Shown one piece after another: positions 62,508 to 64,000 of a stretch of 64,000 bases of DNA. Each line of letters starts with the position of its first letter. Position 1 is the stretch's first letter. A program made the position numbers and the translations under genes. This stretch comes from Mycobacterium sp. PS03-16 (lineage in GTDB: Bacteria > Actinomycetota > Actinomycetes > Mycobacteriales > Mycobacteriaceae). The stretch spans positions 1-64,000 of the forward strand of contig NZ_SPQO01000007.1 of the NCBI RefSeq assembly GCF_004570325.1, in the 5' to 3' direction. The notes under the pieces are model-generated. The model had not been told where the DNA came from. It saw nothing but the letters and a program-made list of their open reading frames with translations, and searched no databases.

Positions 62508-62699
62508 CGATGCCTCCGCCGGATCGTCTGAACTGAATGAAACGTTTCAATTTGTGATGGGGGTGACAGTACGGCAGCGGTGTGAGCGAGTCAAGAACGC
62601 CCGCGCCGGCCACCATGTGGTGCACGGCGCCATCCAGATGGGCGTGTCCACTGTGTTTCAATTGTTTCGTTTGCCCGCTGGTGTGCATAGACTGGCCGC
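62508..62699. promoter_or_regulatory. Divergent control region between the rhamnose operon and the RES toxin-antitoxin pair
   Basis: This 192-bp region serves two operons. The left part holds the perfect palindrome TGAAACGTTTCA (62538-62549). The right part contains GTTTC-aatt-GTTTC (62655-62668), whose GTTTCA equals one half of that palindrome, and a TAGACT -10-like element (62688-62693) that would start RNA near the ATG at 62700, so the antitoxin mRNA may be leaderless. Confidence 0.55.
62538..62549. promoter_or_regulatory. LacI-type operator of the rhamnose operon
   Basis: TGAAACGTTTCA is a perfect 12-bp palindrome with the central CG usual for LacI-family sites. It lies 31 bp upstream of the rhaM ATG, and the operon ends with a LacI gene, so it is the likely target. 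On the minus strand TTGAAA within it could also be a -35 hexamer. Confidence 0.75.
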
Positions 62700-63215
62700 A
62701 TGACCGCAGCCGTGACTCCGCTTGTCCGGGACATCGAGGCCCGGGCCCGACGCGACGCCGGTTTCCTGCGGGTCCTCGACGCGCTGCGCGACGCGCCGAC
62801 AGGCCCGCACGGCACCCTGGAACGCTCGGCAGCGCACACCCTCAACGAGCAGCGCCGCGCCGTCCTTATCGCGGAGTTCATCGAGGGCGCCCTGTCCACC
62901 GCCCAGGTACAGACTCAACTCGCATACGCCTCGCCACAGGCGGTGCACCGGCTGCGCACGCGCAAGCGGCTGATCGGTGCCGCAGTGGGGAACACGACCT
63001 GGTTCCCGGCTTGGCAATTCGACGGCGGACGGCTCCGCGCCGATCTGCCGCGAATCCTGGAGTTGCTGACGCGCTACACCGACGACGCGGTCGCGGCGGA
63101 CCGCATCATGCGGCTCCAGCGCGAGGACTTGGGGGACACCTCGATCGCCGAGGCGCTCGACCACCCGGTAACCGCTGCGGCGGCGTGGCGCGCCCTCACC
63201 GCGCTCGGTGCCTGA
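62700..63215 (+). CDS. Antitoxin of the Xre/MbcA/ParS toxin-binding type
   Basis: This 171-aa protein has a helix-rich N-terminal part and a C-terminal MbcA/ParS-like segment: STAQVQTQLAYASPQAVHRLRTRKRLIGA as a DNA-binding region, TTWFPAWQFDGGRLRADLPRILELL and LGDTSIAEALDHPVTAAAAW, which in MbcA-type antitoxins contact the RES toxin. ATG at 62700 lies about 7 nt after a TAGACT -10, so translation may be leaderless. It is followed by the RES gene after 64 nt. Confidence 0.82.
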   Translation: MTAAVTPLVRDIEARARRDAGFLRVLDALRDAPTGPHGTLERSAAHTLNEQRRAVLIAEFIEGALSTAQVQTQLAYASPQAVHRLRTRKRLIGAAVGNTTWFPAWQFDGGRLRADLPRILELLTRYTDDAVAADRIMRLQREDLGDTSIAEALDHPVTAAAAWRALTALGA

Positions 63216-63279
63216 CCTCCTTCCCGGCTTTCGCCGTCCGCTGCCCTCTGCCCGGCCCACGGGGCTGAGGAGCAGAACG

Positions 63280-63825
63280 GTGCGGCCGGGCACCGCGATG
63301 TGGCGAGTGGAGGCCGCCGCCCCCGACGAGTGGGATTGGCGCGGCTTTCCGCAGCCGCGCTACCGCTTCGACCCGCCGTCGGGCGCGTTCCGCACGCGGT
63401 ACGCCGGCGCCGATCTCGTCGGCGCCTGCCGCGAGCGCTATCGGGCCACCGGACTGGTCATCCCGGCCGATCACGCCGAGCACCATTTGATCGAGATGGT
63501 CACCGAGCGTCCGATGCGGGTGCTCGACCTGCGCACCGAGCGCAACCTCGACGCGCTCGACGTCGACGACCAGATCAGTACCGGACAACACGACGCCGTC
63601 TGGGACACCTGCCAACACCTGGCCGACGCCGTCCGGGGCTGGTGGCCTGACCTCGGCGCGATCGTGTACCGCTCGCGGACCACCCCGGAGCAATCCACCA
63701 ACTATGCGTTCTTCGCCCACGATCACTTCCGAGTGCGGGCGTGGTCACTCGCCGATCGCACCGACGTCCTGACGGAACTGGTTCTCCGGCATGGCTTTAC
63801 CGTCAGTTGGTCACTGAACGGCTGA
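63280..63825 (+). CDS. RES domain toxin (NAD+ phosphorylase/glycohydrolase-like)
   Basis: This 181-aa protein has the RES pattern: MWRVEAAAPDEW, RYRFDPPSGAFRTRYAGADLVGACRERYRATG, and IVYRSRTTPEQSTNYAFFAHD; the conserved Arg, Glu-type acid and Ser of the family can be placed. RES toxins such as MbcT destroy cellular NAD+. GTG at 63280 is chosen because GAGGAG lies 8 nt ahead; an upstream GTG at 63208 overlaps the antitoxin end but has no ribosome site. Confidence 0.85.
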   Translation: MRPGTAMWRVEAAAPDEWDWRGFPQPRYRFDPPSGAFRTRYAGADLVGACRERYRATGLVIPADHAEHHLIEMVTERPMRVLDLRTERNLDALDVDDQISTGQHDAVWDTCQHLADAVRGWWPDLGAIVYRSRTTPEQSTNYAFFAHDHFRVRAWSLADRTDVLTELVLRHGFTVSWSLNG

Positions 63826-63894
63826 CAGGGCTGCGCTGCAGATCGCGTTGCCCAATGGTAGTGGTGGAAGTCGCCGAACGAACAGTGGGGACTG

Positions 63895-64000
63895 ATGAAG
63901 TACACCAACTCGATCGAGATCGCTCTGCCGCGGGAGAAAGTGGCCCAGCTGCTCGCCGATCCGGCACACATACCGAAGTGGCTGCGAGGCGTGGAGGTGC
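63895..64000 (+). CDS. SRPBCC family protein, C terminus cut by window
   Basis: Only 35 codons are visible: MKYTNSIEIALPREKVAQLL then ADPAHIPKWLRGVEV, the first strand and helices of an SRPBCC/polyketide-cyclase-like domain. The rest is outside the window. ATG at 63895 with GTGGGGAC ahead. It lies 69 nt after the toxin and may be unrelated to it. Confidence 0.65.
   Translation, partial: MKYTNSIEIALPREKVAQLLADPAHIPKWLRGVEV

Overview
The window is high-GC actinobacterial chromosome and reads as a fast-growing mycobacterium (Mycolicibacterium type). The markers are a furA-katG pair, a RipD-type NlpC/P60 pseudo-enzyme, the long (765 aa) form of isocitrate lyase, DUF732 and DUF6480 proteins, an SRPBCC protein of the mycobacterial Rv0910 type, and frequent GTG starts with 4-nt ATGA/GTGA overlaps. 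I see no rRNA, tRNA, CRISPR array, insertion sequence or phage gene. Coding density is high; the longest gaps are about 380-390 bp and are promoter regions between divergent genes. Both window ends cut a gene.

Layout. 0-6 kb: a secreted NlpC-type hydrolase (cut), an ArsR-SRPBCC fusion regulator, a methyltransferase-hydrolase pair, and an overlapping three-gene signalling operon (response-regulator/PP2C phosphatase, CHASE3 histidine kinase, single-domain response regulator). 6-11 kb: cell-envelope genes (M15 peptidase lipoprotein, acyltransferase 3, SGNH hydrolase), a haloalkane dehalogenase-like enzyme and an APH-like kinase. 11-18 kb: katG-furA, then an SRPBCC/acyl-CoA carboxylase/aldehyde dehydrogenase run. 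17.8-21.2 kb: the most unusual locus, an Ala/Asp/Gly-rich two-module protein with a leader-like N terminus, followed 30 nt later by an 845-aa membrane M50 metalloprotease carrying an N-terminal PqqD/RRE-like region and a C-terminal domain with two CxxC pairs. 21-33 kb: membrane proteins, MOSC, MDR reductase, two spore-photoproduct-lyase-like radical SAM proteins (one beside an EVE protein), RipD, a DUF2975/XRE pair under an apparently autoregulated leaderless promoter, a TetR-DUF1214-sulfotransferase operon and DUF808. 33-42 kb: enoyl-CoA hydratase, an XRE-cupin regulator with a large palindromic operator and a FAD amine oxidase, L,D-transpeptidase-like protein, SDR, DoxX, isocitrate lyase and a ThrE exporter. 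41.6-44.4 kb: a nitrile hydratase/thiocyanate hydrolase-type cluster followed by a Nei-type glycosylase. 44.7-50 kb: an FMN glutamate-synthase-like protein, small regulators, a GNAT, an S4 protein, a ParD-like/zeta-like toxin-antitoxin pair and an FKBP lipoprotein. 50-53.6 kb: two membrane diguanylate cyclases around an MBL hydrolase. 53.7-62.5 kb: a complete L-rhamnose catabolic operon. 62.7-63.8 kb: an MbcA/RES toxin-antitoxin pair, then a cut SRPBCC gene.

How the genes work together. The rhamnose block encodes mutarotase, MFS transporter, isomerase, kinase, a bifunctional rhamnulose-1-phosphate aldolase/lactaldehyde dehydrogenase, and an FMN L-lactate dehydrogenase-like enzyme, so rhamnose can be carried to DHAP and pyruvate. 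A LacI gene closes the operon and a perfect TGAAACGTTTCA palindrome lies ahead of it. The furA-katG pair is the peroxide-stress module. The M50/repeat-protein pair looks like a protease with its dedicated secreted substrate; function is unknown and this is the best candidate for an undescribed system.
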